Assembly (NCBI GenBank): GCA_945877355.1
Contig: CAMCRT010000015.1
Location: forward strand, 1-38,787
Direction: 5' to 3'
DNA: 38,787 bases
From: an uncultured Mitsuokella sp.
GTDB taxonomy: Bacteria > Bacillota > Negativicutes > Selenomonadales > Selenomonadaceae
Shown here in pieces: positions 8,339-16,593 of this stretch. Every line of letters starts with the position of its first letter. The stretch's first letter is position 1. Made by a program: the position numbers and the translations under genes. The notes beneath the pieces were generated by a model that did not search any database, was not told the DNA's origin, and saw nothing but the letters and a program-made list of their open reading frames with translations.

Positions 8339-9574
8339 ATGGGCGAACATCATTGCAGATTTTGCAATACGAAACTTACACATACGATGATTGATCTGGG
8401 AATGTCGCCGCTTGCGAACTCCTACATTCCGCTGGACAAGGCGGAGCTGGGACAGATGACATACCCGCTGTATGTCCGCGTATGCGACAAATGCTTTCTT
8501 GTCCAGCTGGAGACCTTTGAGTCTCCCCAGGATATCTTTGGGGACTATGCGTATTTCAGCTCCTACTCGCCTGGCTGGCTTGCCCATGCAAAGGCGTATA
8601 CGGAAAAGATGATGCAGGAATACGGGGTGGGGAATGAATCGCAGGTCATTGAGATTGCGAGCAACGACGGATATCTCCTGCAATACTTCAAAGAAAAAAA
8701 TGTCCCGGTGCTAGGCATCGAGCCTGCAGGCAATGTGGCGAAGGTCGCTGTGGAGGAAAAGGGTATCGAGACGATTGTGGAGTTCTTCGGGACGAAGCTG
8801 GCAAGCCGCCTTGTCGCAGAAGGACGTCGTGCAGATTTGCTTCTCGGCAATAATGTGCTGGCCCATGTGCCGGATATCAATGACTTCGTCGAGGGAATGC
8901 ATATCCTTCTGGCGGAGGAGGGCTTCCTTACAATGGAGTTTCCCCATGTGATGAACCTCATCGAGCAGGTGCAGTTCGATACGATATACCACGAGCATTT
9001 TTCCTATCTATCGCTCTATACAGTCCAGCAGATTTTTGCGTCGCACGGGCTCCGCATCTTCCATGTCGAGACATATCCGACCCACGGTGGCTCCCTTCGC
9101 ATCTATGCCTGCCATGAAAAGAGCAGCCGTCATGCGACGCGTGAGTCCGTTGCAGAAATGCTTGGACAGGAGAAGGCCCATGGACTCCAGGAGCTCTCGA
9201 CTTATACGTCATTTTCCGAACGGGCAAAGACCGTCAAGTATGATCTTCTGTCGGCACTTATCCAGTACAAGCGCGAGGGCAAACGCATAGCAGGCTATGG
9301 AGCGGCAGCAAAGGGCAATACGCTTCTCAATTACTGCGGGATAGGGACGGAGTTCCTTGACTTCGTGGCAGACAAGAGCCCACATAAGCAAGGAACCCTT
9401 CTGCCCGGCTCGCGGATTCCCGTCGTGTCGCCGGATGAAATCAAGAAAAGCCGGCCGGACTATGTGCTCATCCTTCCGTGGAATCTGACAGAGGAGATCA
9501 TGGGGGAGCTTTCCTACGTCCGCGATTGGGACGGGAAATTCCTCATACCGATTCCAGATGTGAGAGTGCTATGA
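8339..9574 (+). CDS. SAM-dependent sugar C-methyltransferase (NovU/TylC3-like)
   Basis: 411 residues with the three-part layout of C-3 methyltransferases acting on 4-keto-deoxysugars. The N-terminal zinc knuckle uses C6, C9, C49, C52 (CRFC, CDKC). The central SAM fold has IEIASNDGYLL near 104 and FPHVMNL, and YHEHFSYLS near 218 matches the catalytic Tyr-x-Glu-His segment of TcaB9/NovU-type enzymes. The C-terminal Rossmann-like domain begins GYGAAAKGN near 318. It follows rfbG by 9 bp, so CDP-4-keto-6-deoxyhexose is the probable substrate, giving a 3-C-methyl branched sugar. A second, frameshifted relative lies at 11033. Confidence 0.9.
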   Translation: MGEHHCRFCNTKLTHTMIDLGMSPLANSYIPLDKAELGQMTYPLYVRVCDKCFLVQLETFESPQDIFGDYAYFSSYSPGWLAHAKAYTEKMMQEYGVGNESQVIEIASNDGYLLQYFKEKNVPVLGIEPAGNVAKVAVEEKGIETIVEFFGTKLASRLVAEGRRADLLLGNNVLAHVPDINDFVEGMHILLAEEGFLTMEFPHVMNLIEQVQFDTIYHEHFSYLSLYTVQQIFASHGLRIFHVETYPTHGGSLRIYACHEKSSRHATRESVAEMLGQEKAHGLQELSTYTSFSERAKTVKYDLLSALIQYKREGKRIAGYGAAAKGNTLLNYCGIGTEFLDFVADKSPHKQGTLLPGSRIPVVSPDEIKKSRPDYVLILPWNLTEEIMGELSYVRDWDGKFLIPIPDVRVL

Positions 9575-9625
9575 CCGGTGCTAGGCTGGATTTGACATCC
9601 GCGTGCAGGAAGGAGCAATAGAGCG

Positions 9626-10159
9626 ATGAAGTTTCAGGAGCTGGATATCCCAGGTGTATATCTTATTACGCCGGAACGTCACGATGACGAGCGTGGCTTC
9701 TTCGCCCGCTCCTTTTGCAAAAAGGAATTCCAGGCAGCAGGTCTTCTCGATACCTTTGTGCAGTGCAATCTTTCCTACAATGTAAGAAAGGGAACGCTGC
9801 GGGGTATGCATTACCAGCTTTCACCCCATGAGGAAGTCAAGGTCGTATCCTGTCCGCGCGGGGCGATTTACGATGTTGCCCTAGATATCCGGAAGGACTC
9901 ATCCACCTATGGGAAATGGGTGGCCTACGAGCTGAATGCAGACAACAATGCAATGCTCTACCTGCCCAAGGGAATCGCCCATGGCTTTCAGACGCTTCTG
10001 GATGATACGCTTGTATATTACCAGATGGGAGAGTACTATGCGCCAGGGGCAGGGCGAGGCATCCGCTATGATGACCCGCGGTTCCAGATTTCCTGGCCTG
10101 TGGCGGAAAAGATTCTTTCGGAAAAGGATAGAAGCTATTCCCTGGGGGAGACACCATGA
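9626..10159 (+). CDS. NDP-4-keto-6-deoxyhexose 3,5-epimerase (RmlC family)
   Basis: 177-residue cupin of the dTDP-4-dehydrorhamnose 3,5-epimerase family. Visible features are LRGMHYQ (catalytic-type H62), IYDVALDIRKDSSTYGKW near 81-98, and YLPKGIAHGFQTL near 112. It inverts C3 and/or C5 of 4-keto sugars. In this operon the substrate is probably the CDP-linked, C-methylated 4-keto sugar rather than a dTDP sugar, since no rmlA or rmlB is present. An AAGGAG site precedes the ATG. Its 3' end overlaps the reductase gene by 4 bp. Confidence 0.92.
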   Translation: MKFQELDIPGVYLITPERHDDERGFFARSFCKKEFQAAGLLDTFVQCNLSYNVRKGTLRGMHYQLSPHEEVKVVSCPRGAIYDVALDIRKDSSTYGKWVAYELNADNNAMLYLPKGIAHGFQTLLDDTLVYYQMGEYYAPGAGRGIRYDDPRFQISWPVAEKILSEKDRSYSLGETP

Positions 10160-11019
10160 AGCGGCTGCTGATTACAGGCGGAACGGGATTTATCGGACAG
10201 AATATCCTGACGCTGGTTCCCCCCGATGTTCAGGTCTTTGTCCTTACCCGCAGGATGCTTCCATCCTCTGCGCATATCACGTTCCTTCGGGGCGATATCG
10301 GTGATAGCGATACAGTGCGGCGCATTATGGACGAGGCAAGGCCGGACAGTCTTCTGCATCTTGCCTGGGATGTAAAGTCTGACGACTATTCCTCATCTGA
10401 GGGAAACAAGCGGTGGGGGGAATGGACACATCAGCTTGCTAAGGTCTTTTTTGAACAAGGCGGCAGCACCTTTGTCGGGAGCGGCACTTGTTTTGAGTAT
10501 GACCTCAAAAGTGTTGCGGATCACGAGGAGAAGGAAGCCTGCCATCCAGCTACACTCTATGGGAAATGCAAGCTGGCTGTCCTGCAGGATGTGAAGGAGC
10601 TTGCCGGACAATATGGGGCACGGTTTGTCTGGGGACGAGTTTTTTATCCCTATGGCCCAGGCGAGGAGAGGCGAAAGCTCTTCTCTGCGGCTCGTGCGGC
10701 ATGGAGGCAAGGAAAAGAGTTTTCCTGCCGTACACCGGACAGTGTGCTGGACTACATTCATGTGGAGGATGTGGCACGCTATTTCCTCGCATTCCTGCAG
10801 GATGAAGCAATCCGTGGAATCGTCAACGTGTCCTCCGGGCAGGGCAGAACAGTGCGAGAAATGCTTCATCTGCTGGCGGCAACTTTTGGAGAGGATGCAC
10901 GGCTTTCCTTTGAAGAAGACGGGGCTGGCATACGCATTGTGGGGAGCACGGAAAAAGCAGGAAAATACGGCCTTTTCTGTCAGCATGACCTAGTGCCCGG
11001 CATCCAGACCTATCGGTGA
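10156..11019 (+). CDS. NAD-dependent epimerase/dehydratase, probable 4-ketoreductase
   Basis: 287-residue extended SDR with the nucleotide loop ITGGTGFIGQN at residues 6-16 and the YGKCK active-site Tyr/Lys motif near 135. Shorter than 4,6-dehydratases and in the size range of deoxysugar 4-ketoreductases. Translationally coupled to the 3,5-epimerase (ATGA). It probably reduces C4 of the CDP-sugar to finish the 6-deoxy, C-methyl hexose. The stereochemistry cannot be read from sequence. It could alternatively be a C4 epimerase. Confidence 0.82.
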   Translation: MKRLLITGGTGFIGQNILTLVPPDVQVFVLTRRMLPSSAHITFLRGDIGDSDTVRRIMDEARPDSLLHLAWDVKSDDYSSSEGNKRWGEWTHQLAKVFFEQGGSTFVGSGTCFEYDLKSVADHEEKEACHPATLYGKCKLAVLQDVKELAGQYGARFVWGRVFYPYGPGEERRKLFSAARAAWRQGKEFSCRTPDSVLDYIHVEDVARYFLAFLQDEAIRGIVNVSSGQGRTVREMLHLLAATFGEDARLSFEEDGAGIRIVGSTEKAGKYGLFCQHDLVPGIQTYR

Positions 11020-11032
11020 AGGGAGAATGCAA

Positions 11033-12188
11033 ATGAGATGTCCTTTATGCAATAGCGACGAAATGTACCCGATTGCAGAACGTGGTAGCGTGCCTGTCCT
11101 CCAGAATGTGCTCTGCGGGACACGTGAAAAGGCAGAATCCTTCCCTCGTGGCAGGATAACCTTTTTCCAGTGCGCGAATTGCCATTTTGTGAGCAATACA
11201 TCATACGAGCAGGTATCCTACGAAGAGGACTATGAGAACTATCAGGGGTGCTCAGATTCCTTTTCAAACTATATGGACGAGCGGGCTCGAAGGATAGCAA
11301 GCTGCGCGGACTCGCTGCAGGGCAGTGTCCTCCTGGTGGAAATCGGATGCGGGCAGGGCGTTTTTCTTCAGAGGATTCTGCACCACGTGACGCGACCGTG
11401 CGACGGATTGGGCTTTGACCCTGCTTACCGCGGCAAGGCAACAATAGGAAGGATGCGATTTGTTCCACAATATTTTGCGGGGGGGGGTAATAAAGTCCTA
11501 TCTCAAACAAGATTATGACCATATTCTACTCATTTCCCGGCATACCATTGAGCATGTCGCAGACCCGCATCTGATTGTGCGGGAATGTGCAAATGTCGAG
11601 GCGGCGGATGTACGTCTGTTTCTGGAAACGCCAAATTTTCACTGGATATTGGAGCATATGGCATCCGAGGATATCGTATATGAGCATTGCAGTTTCTTCA
11701 CACCGAAGACGATGGTTGCGTTGCTGAAGAAGTATGCCTTTACGATGACCTTCTTTGAGAACACATTTGGCGGGCAATATATGTGCGTCGAGGCAAGGAA
11801 GGTGCTGCCTTTCAAGAAGTCTGTTGAGACATTCACGGATGGAGAGCGACATTTTCGTGAGTTTTGGGAATCGCGCCTGCAGGCTTGGAAGCAACAGGGA
11901 AAAACGGTTTTTGTGTGGGGAGCCGGCGCAAAGGGCGTTTCCTTTTTGAACAGCCTTGACCCAAAAAGGGAGCGGGTTTCTGCGGTCATTGATATCAACC
12001 CGAACAAGCAGGGAAAATTCCTTGTTGGAACAGGTCATTCGATTATTTCTCCCAGAACATTGCAGAATCGTGAGGGAGACATAGCTATTATCGTGATGAA
12101 CGAGCTGTATCTGGAAGAGATTAAAACGCAATGTCGGGCGGTATGCCTGAAAGGCCGAGTTTTATTTTATACGTTGCATACAAGCTGA
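11033..12188 (+). pseudogene. Second sugar C-methyltransferase, frameshifted at a G9 tract (possibly phase-OFF)
   Basis: Paralogue-type of the 8339 enzyme: zinc knuckle C3, C6, C47, C50; SAM motif VEIGCGQGVFL; YEHCSFFTP in place of YHEHFSYLS; and a C-terminal Rossmann domain starting VWGAGAKGVSFLNSL. ATG 11033 is preferred to ATG 11027 because AGGGAG (11020-11025) is 7 nt upstream of it but only 1 nt from 11027. The frame breaks at the G9 run 11479-11487: as written, translation ends at 11518. With G8 the product is 384 residues, joined FAGGVIKSYL. It may add a second methyl group or act on an alternative sugar. Confidence 0.85.
11479..11487 (+). repeat. G9 homopolymer tract inside the second C-methyltransferase gene
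   Basis: Nine G encoding a Gly-Gly pair; removal of one G joins the two halves of the gene in frame. A candidate phase-variation switch. Confidence 0.9.
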
Positions 12189-12298
12189 AAGAGTGCTGAC
12201 GCATGGAAAGAGTTTTTTCGTGGGGATAGTTGCATTCAGTATTGGCTGATTTTACCGTATAGCCTGCAGGTACATGATTATGGAGGAGTTTATCAAAT

Positions 12299-13732
12299 AT
12301 GAGCTACATCGAGAAAATCAAGGAAGATTTTGAGGGAAAAGAAATTTATATATGTGATATTTCTGGTACGGATGGGAAACGCATCAATTTCGATCAGGGA
12401 AATGTTTCCCTTTGCCATGAACATGTTGCATGGAAACCACAGGAAGTGTGTAGTATCGCTTCTTGGGATACGATTTCCTCCGAGGTGTACTATCAGCATA
12501 TTTACGATTTGATGCACAAGATGCAGCAGCCGGATTTCCCTTGTCAGAGATGTGAAGCGTGCAAGAAAGAGGTATTCCATTTTACGCCGATTCCCCATGT
12601 TATTCTCGGGCTGTCTTTTTATTGCAACAGCCGCTGTATCTACTGCGCAGGGCATACAGACGAGTATGGAGAAGACCACGATATCGTTCCAGTCCTCAAA
12701 CGATGTGATGCAGAGGGCATGTTCTCTCAGGATGCCCATTTTGACTGGGGCGGAGGTGAGCCGACGCAGCATCCGCATTATGAGGATGCAGTAAGGTACC
12801 TGATGGAAAGCGGCTATCGCCAAAGAGTCAACACAAATGCGATTGTGCTGTCAGATGTGACGCTGGACATGTTGCGGCGGAATCTTGGAACAGTGCGAAT
12901 TACGCCGGATGCGGGGACACCAGCAGTATTTCGAAGGATGAAGGGAAATGACAGTTTTCATACAGTGTGGGAGAATATTGAAAAATATTGCGCTGTGAAC
13001 CGTGATGCGGTGGAGATAAAATACAACATCTGCAACTACAACTCGGATACGGAGGAATTGGAGGCATTCCTTTCCAGGTGCAAGCGTGCAGGTGTACACC
13101 ACATCAGCGTGGAAGGCGAAGCGGACTCCTATCAAAAAGAAAAGAATGCGGGGCCTTTCTATTTCACAAAGAAGGAATTCGATGCAGCACACTACTTGTA
13201 CAATAGAGCAAAAGAACTTGGTTTTTCTGTGACGGTGAGCGAGTATGCATTTCTTTGGCATGCGGAATACGATGAAAATCATTTCCTGCAGTTGCCATCA
13301 AAGTACCGAAATAATATAGATGCAGATTGCTTTTCACATGGCAAGTATGTGGAGATATTCCCCACGATGGACATGATGCTTGCGGCCATTGAGGAACTGG
13401 CGTATCCTGTCGTCGTATGTGGGGCAGGAGAAAATGGGCGCAAGGCAGCTAGAATCCTCCAGTCAAAGGATATTCCTTTTGTAGTCATCGATAATGACAC
13501 GACAAAGGAGAATATGGAAATTGATGGGGTTCGCGTACAGAGCGCAGGAAAGTATCTGCGCGAAACGCATGTGCCGAGTGTCTATCTTCTGACACCATAT
13601 GATGTGCAACCTGCTATGGTCAAGCAGCTAAACGATGCAAATGTCGAGGGAAAACTTTACTACGTCAATTTCGCAGCCTATAATCACTATATCTACAAGT
13701 TAGAGGAACAGTACAGGAAGATTGAGGGTTAA
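12299..13732 (+). CDS. Radical SAM protein with C-terminal Rossmann-like domain
   Basis: 477 residues. The radical SAM cluster motif is CNSRCIYC (C109, C113, C116) with FDWGGGEPTQHPHYEDA near 149. An extra upstream triad CQRCEAC (C82, C85, C88) could bind an auxiliary iron-sulfur cluster and is unusual in lying before the radical SAM motif. The C-terminal ~115 residues are a separate Rossmann-like unit beginning VVCGAGENGRKAARIL (about 363), the module found in eight other proteins of the window. It sits alone after a 110-bp gap. The substrate is unknown; a sugar-modifying role is inferred from the neighbours. Confidence 0.88.
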   Translation: MSYIEKIKEDFEGKEIYICDISGTDGKRINFDQGNVSLCHEHVAWKPQEVCSIASWDTISSEVYYQHIYDLMHKMQQPDFPCQRCEACKKEVFHFTPIPHVILGLSFYCNSRCIYCAGHTDEYGEDHDIVPVLKRCDAEGMFSQDAHFDWGGGEPTQHPHYEDAVRYLMESGYRQRVNTNAIVLSDVTLDMLRRNLGTVRITPDAGTPAVFRRMKGNDSFHTVWENIEKYCAVNRDAVEIKYNICNYNSDTEELEAFLSRCKRAGVHHISVEGEADSYQKEKNAGPFYFTKKEFDAAHYLYNRAKELGFSVTVSEYAFLWHAEYDENHFLQLPSKYRNNIDADCFSHGKYVEIFPTMDMMLAAIEELAYPVVVCGAGENGRKAARILQSKDIPFVVIDNDTTKENMEIDGVRVQSAGKYLRETHVPSVYLLTPYDVQPAMVKQLNDANVEGKLYYVNFAAYNHYIYKLEEQYRKIEG

Positions 13733-13748
13733 ACAAATTTTTTCTGTT

Positions 13749-13778
13749 ATTAGTTCGATAAATATTAGCTCGATAAAG
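13749..13778 (+). repeat. Two tandem copies of a 15-bp unit
   Basis: 13749-13763 and 13764-13778 differ at two positions (core ATTAGYTCGATAAA). They lie 16 bp after the radical SAM stop in an AT-rich 242-bp gap that otherwise shows no clear gene or terminator. They might be a protein-binding site or a scar of insertion. Confidence 0.6.
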
Positions 13779-13965
13779 TTGAAACCGTATAGGGTGTGTA
13801 AGGTAAACTATACTCCCCTTTTTTACCAAAACCTTAACAACAAGTGTGATGAACTGAAAGGGAAACTCATAAAAATTTGCAGGTAGTATGAAAAATATTT
13901 TTGTTTCGATGATTTGGGTAATACTCAGGGGAATGCGATATGCAAAGTGCTAGCTATGAAGAAAA

Positions 13966-14010
13966 CAAGACACAATGTCTTTGACGATGTGTCAAAGACA
14001 TTGTGTCTTG
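13966..14010 (+). repeat. Perfect 20-bp inverted repeat covering the start of the HNH gene
   Basis: Arms 13966-13985 and 13991-14010 are exact reverse complements, separated by the 5-nt loop GATGT. No T-run follows, so it is not an ordinary terminator. Both candidate start codons of the HNH gene lie inside it (ATG 13975 in the left arm, ATG 13987 in the loop), and the right arm encodes the first Cys residues of the zinc knuckle. Confidence 0.9.
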
Positions 14011-14586
14011 TGTGGGAAATATAAAGGGACAAAAATGGAGATACATCATATTGTTCCTCGTAACCAAGGCGGTGGAGATGATGTAGATAATCTTATTCCT
14101 CTTTGCTTCGACTGCCATCAAGAAGTTGGAAGTTATAATCCAAAGCATCCAAAAGGAAATCGATACACAGAGAAGGAACTGAAAGCGCGTCGTGATGCGT
14201 TCTATCAACGTGTAAAGGATGGTAAACTATCTGATGAAGATATGTCAAGTGCATCATTTGAGGAATCTGATAAAATAAGACGTTTGAACATCGAGAAAGA
14301 TTTTCATGCTATTTATATGTTTATCCTCGAGTACACAATGACTCCTCCTACACAGCTATTCATGGAAATAGATCGATTGCTTGAGTTATATATACCAGAT
14401 TCGTTTTTTGCGCAATCTAACTTATTAGAGACGATGGAAGCATTGGGAGATATCCTTGCGACAGAGACGAGCCCTGAAAGACGTGCAATCAATATGGCTT
14501 CTCCAGTTGCAGAGGAGATTAATAGATTGAAGCATGATTTTCTGGTAGAATATAAAAGAATTTTTTTTGGTGGTATAGCACAATAA
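13975..14586 (+). CDS. HNH endonuclease domain protein
   Basis: 203 residues. The N-terminal HNH/zinc-finger core is CVLCG (C10, C13), MEIHHIVPRNQGGGDDVDNL near 22-41, and PLCFDCHQEVG, giving the ββα-metal nuclease His-His-Asn pattern plus four zinc Cys. The C-terminal ~140 residues are helical and not recognised. The only in-frame ATG starts are 13975 and 13987; a stop at 13957 rules out a longer form. It is AT-rich compared with the sugar genes and lies alone before the gmhA-like gene. No ATPase partner is adjacent, so a Septu-type pair is not evident. Likely a phage-defence or homing-type nuclease. Confidence 0.85.
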   Translation: MSLTMCQRHCVLCGKYKGTKMEIHHIVPRNQGGGDDVDNLIPLCFDCHQEVGSYNPKHPKGNRYTEKELKARRDAFYQRVKDGKLSDEDMSSASFEESDKIRRLNIEKDFHAIYMFILEYTMTPPTQLFMEIDRLLELYIPDSFFAQSNLLETMEALGDILATETSPERRAINMASPVAEEINRLKHDFLVEYKRIFFGGIAQ

Positions 14587-14664
14587 GGAATAATGCTGAA
14601 TATTGTTATTGGCGAAAAATCATGACACAGAGAATGTACGGCTAGAATGGAATAGGCATATTTT

Positions 14665-15216
14665 ATGAAAAAAATAATTTCGTTTCTAGATGAAACGGTA
14701 TACAGTCTTATGGACGGATCTGTGCGGTCTTATCAAGTACTCTTGGAGTATTTCTTTAAAATAAAGCATGAAAAATGCACGTTATATTTTATCGGTAATG
14801 GTGGTAGTGCTGGGATTGCCACGCACATGACGGCAGACTTTCTAAAGAATGGCGGCATGCGGACCCATAGCATGTTGGAGCCATCTACGATTACTTGTCT
14901 TGGCAATGATTTCGGGTATGAGCATGTATTCAGCAAACAGATCGATATCGTGGCAGAGGCGGGGGATATGCTTGTCGCTATCTCGAGCTCTGGCAATTCG
15001 CCGAATATCGTGAATGCCGCGAAGACAGCAAAGGAGAAAGGGTTGCGTGTCCTTACCTTTACGGGCTTTTCGCCGGATAATAAGCTGCGTTCGCTAGGAG
15101 ACTTCAATGTCTATGTGCCCTGTAATGAATACGGCCCGGTGGAATCCATCCACAATCTGATCTTGCAGCAGATCGTGGATGACATCGTGGCGCGGGATGG
15201 AATCGGAATGAAATGA
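14665..15216 (+). CDS. gmhA: SIS-domain phosphosugar isomerase, GmhA-like
   Basis: 183 residues, close to the length of sedoheptulose-7-phosphate isomerases. The SIS signatures are FIGNGGSAGIATHMTADF near 44-61 and ISSSGNSPNIVNAAKTAKEKG near 111-131, with the phosphate-binding Ser residues. GmhA converts sedoheptulose-7-P to D-glycero-D-manno-heptose-7-P. The hldE-like gene at 18435 supports a heptose role; no separate heptose phosphatase (gmhB) is seen. The two are now separated by an RloAB-like pair and an SDR gene. An alternative is an isomerase for a related phosphosugar. Confidence 0.85.
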   Translation: MKKIISFLDETVYSLMDGSVRSYQVLLEYFFKIKHEKCTLYFIGNGGSAGIATHMTADFLKNGGMRTHSMLEPSTITCLGNDFGYEHVFSKQIDIVAEAGDMLVAISSSGNSPNIVNAAKTAKEKGLRVLTFTGFSPDNKLRSLGDFNVYVPCNEYGPVESIHNLILQQIVDDIVARDGIGMK

Positions 15217-15273
15217 AGTTCGTGAAATCTTTTGGAATTTAGCGGGGGCTGAGGTGTAAAGGAGGCTGATGCC

Positions 15274-16593
15274 ATGAAGGAGCATGGAATGTTGCTGCGG
15301 TACACAGTTGGGAACTTTCGTTCAATAGGGACACCTGTCACACTCACGATGTTTCCTCCCAAAGACGCTGCAGAGATACCTGATTCCATGGTAACGAGGC
15401 TTCCAGAAAGAGATTGGACAGTTCTGCGACGCGCGGGCATCTGGGGCCCGAATGCATCTGGCAAATCTACATTGCTGCAATCCTTTCAGTTTTTCCGAAA
15501 GCTTATCTTATCAGGGCGCAACAGCCAAAGCGGTACAGGTGTGACACAATTTGCAGGAAATCTCCCGCAAATGGATGGGAAAAGCATTTTTCAAGTGCTT
15601 TTTTCGGCAGGAAACGACATCTATTCTTATGAGGTCATTCTCGATCTGGAAACTGTTTTCGAGGAACGGCTCTCCGTATTGCAAGAAAAAAAGTTGCAGA
15701 CACTGTTTTTTCGTAAAACAGACACATCGGGTAAGACTGCTATAGATATTCAGGATGCATTTGCTCCAAAGACTTCAAAAAAGAGACAGCTGATTGATCT
15801 TTTGCGAGAAAGTATCCAACAGAATCAGAAAAACCAATTGTTCTTATATAAGCTGAAGGAAAACGGAATTAAGGAAGGCGAGCGGGTTGCAAATTGGTTT
15901 CAGCGGACAGAAGTCATATTTCCCGGATCGAAGTTGTTTAGCCTTGCAGAACGGATCCATACGGATTCCAGATTTCGTACTTTTTTAAATAGACAGATGA
16001 AAAGGCTTGATACAGGGGTAACAGACATCAATGTGGTTGAGAAGCAGGTCAAGCTCTCAGAGTACCTGGAGGGAACACCGCTTGGTGTACGGAAACAGTT
16101 GAGTGCAACGCATCCAGAATTATGGAATAGCGAGGAAACTGCATACAGGATAGAGTTGGCACATAGCTTAAGCAATCAAGATATACCCTTGGATCTTTCC
16201 GAAGAGTCTGATGGCACCTTGCGACTGCTGGATCTTCTTCCTATTTTGTATTTTATAGGGCTAGCAGGGGATAATAAAATCTATTTTATCGATGAAATAG
16301 ACAGGAGCCTTCATCCGCGGCTCTCGCAATATTTCCTGAGGAAATTCGAGCAGTTTTCCGGAAAGACAGGTAGCCAGCTGATCTTCACGACACATGATGT
16401 TTCCTTGATGCAGCCCCGAAACATGCAGCGGGAGGAAATCTGGTTCATAGAAAAAAATGAAGATGGCGAATCTGTGCTGTTCCCTTTGTCGGATTTTGAA
16501 GAGCGAAAAGGGGCGGATCAGATTAAAGCGTACATGAATGGCCGGTTTGGTGCAGTGCCTGATTTGAGTTTTGTGGGGAGTGAACAAGAGTGA
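15274..16593 (+). CDS. RloA-like AAA ATPase (AAA_15/AAA_21 type)
   Basis: 439 residues, SMC/ABC-like ATPase of the kind paired with RloB proteins. Walker A GPNASGKS is at 58-65 and Walker B KIYFIDEIDRSLHP near 335, followed by IFTTHDVSLM (switch His). The middle insert (about 150-280) is poorly conserved. AAAGGAGG lies 8 nt before ATG 15274. Its stop overlaps the GTG of the RloB-like gene (GTGA), so the two are translationally coupled. Related pairs (RloAB, AbiLi/AbiLii) act against phage or are linked with restriction loci. It interrupts the heptose genes and is more AT-rich than the epimerase that follows, consistent with recent insertion. Confidence 0.88.
   Translation: MKEHGMLLRYTVGNFRSIGTPVTLTMFPPKDAAEIPDSMVTRLPERDWTVLRRAGIWGPNASGKSTLLQSFQFFRKLILSGRNSQSGTGVTQFAGNLPQMDGKSIFQVLFSAGNDIYSYEVILDLETVFEERLSVLQEKKLQTLFFRKTDTSGKTAIDIQDAFAPKTSKKRQLIDLLRESIQQNQKNQLFLYKLKENGIKEGERVANWFQRTEVIFPGSKLFSLAERIHTDSRFRTFLNRQMKRLDTGVTDINVVEKQVKLSEYLEGTPLGVRKQLSATHPELWNSEETAYRIELAHSLSNQDIPLDLSEESDGTLRLLDLLPILYFIGLAGDNKIYFIDEIDRSLHPRLSQYFLRKFEQFSGKTGSQLIFTTHDVSLMQPRNMQREEIWFIEKNEDGESVLFPLSDFEERKGADQIKAYMNGRFGAVPDLSFVGSEQE

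Noticed and set aside
13975-15216. HNH gene plus gmhA-like gene as a Septu-like defence pair
   Set aside because: Septu needs an ATPase partner; the gmhA-like protein is a clear SIS isomerase and the genes are 78 bp apart.
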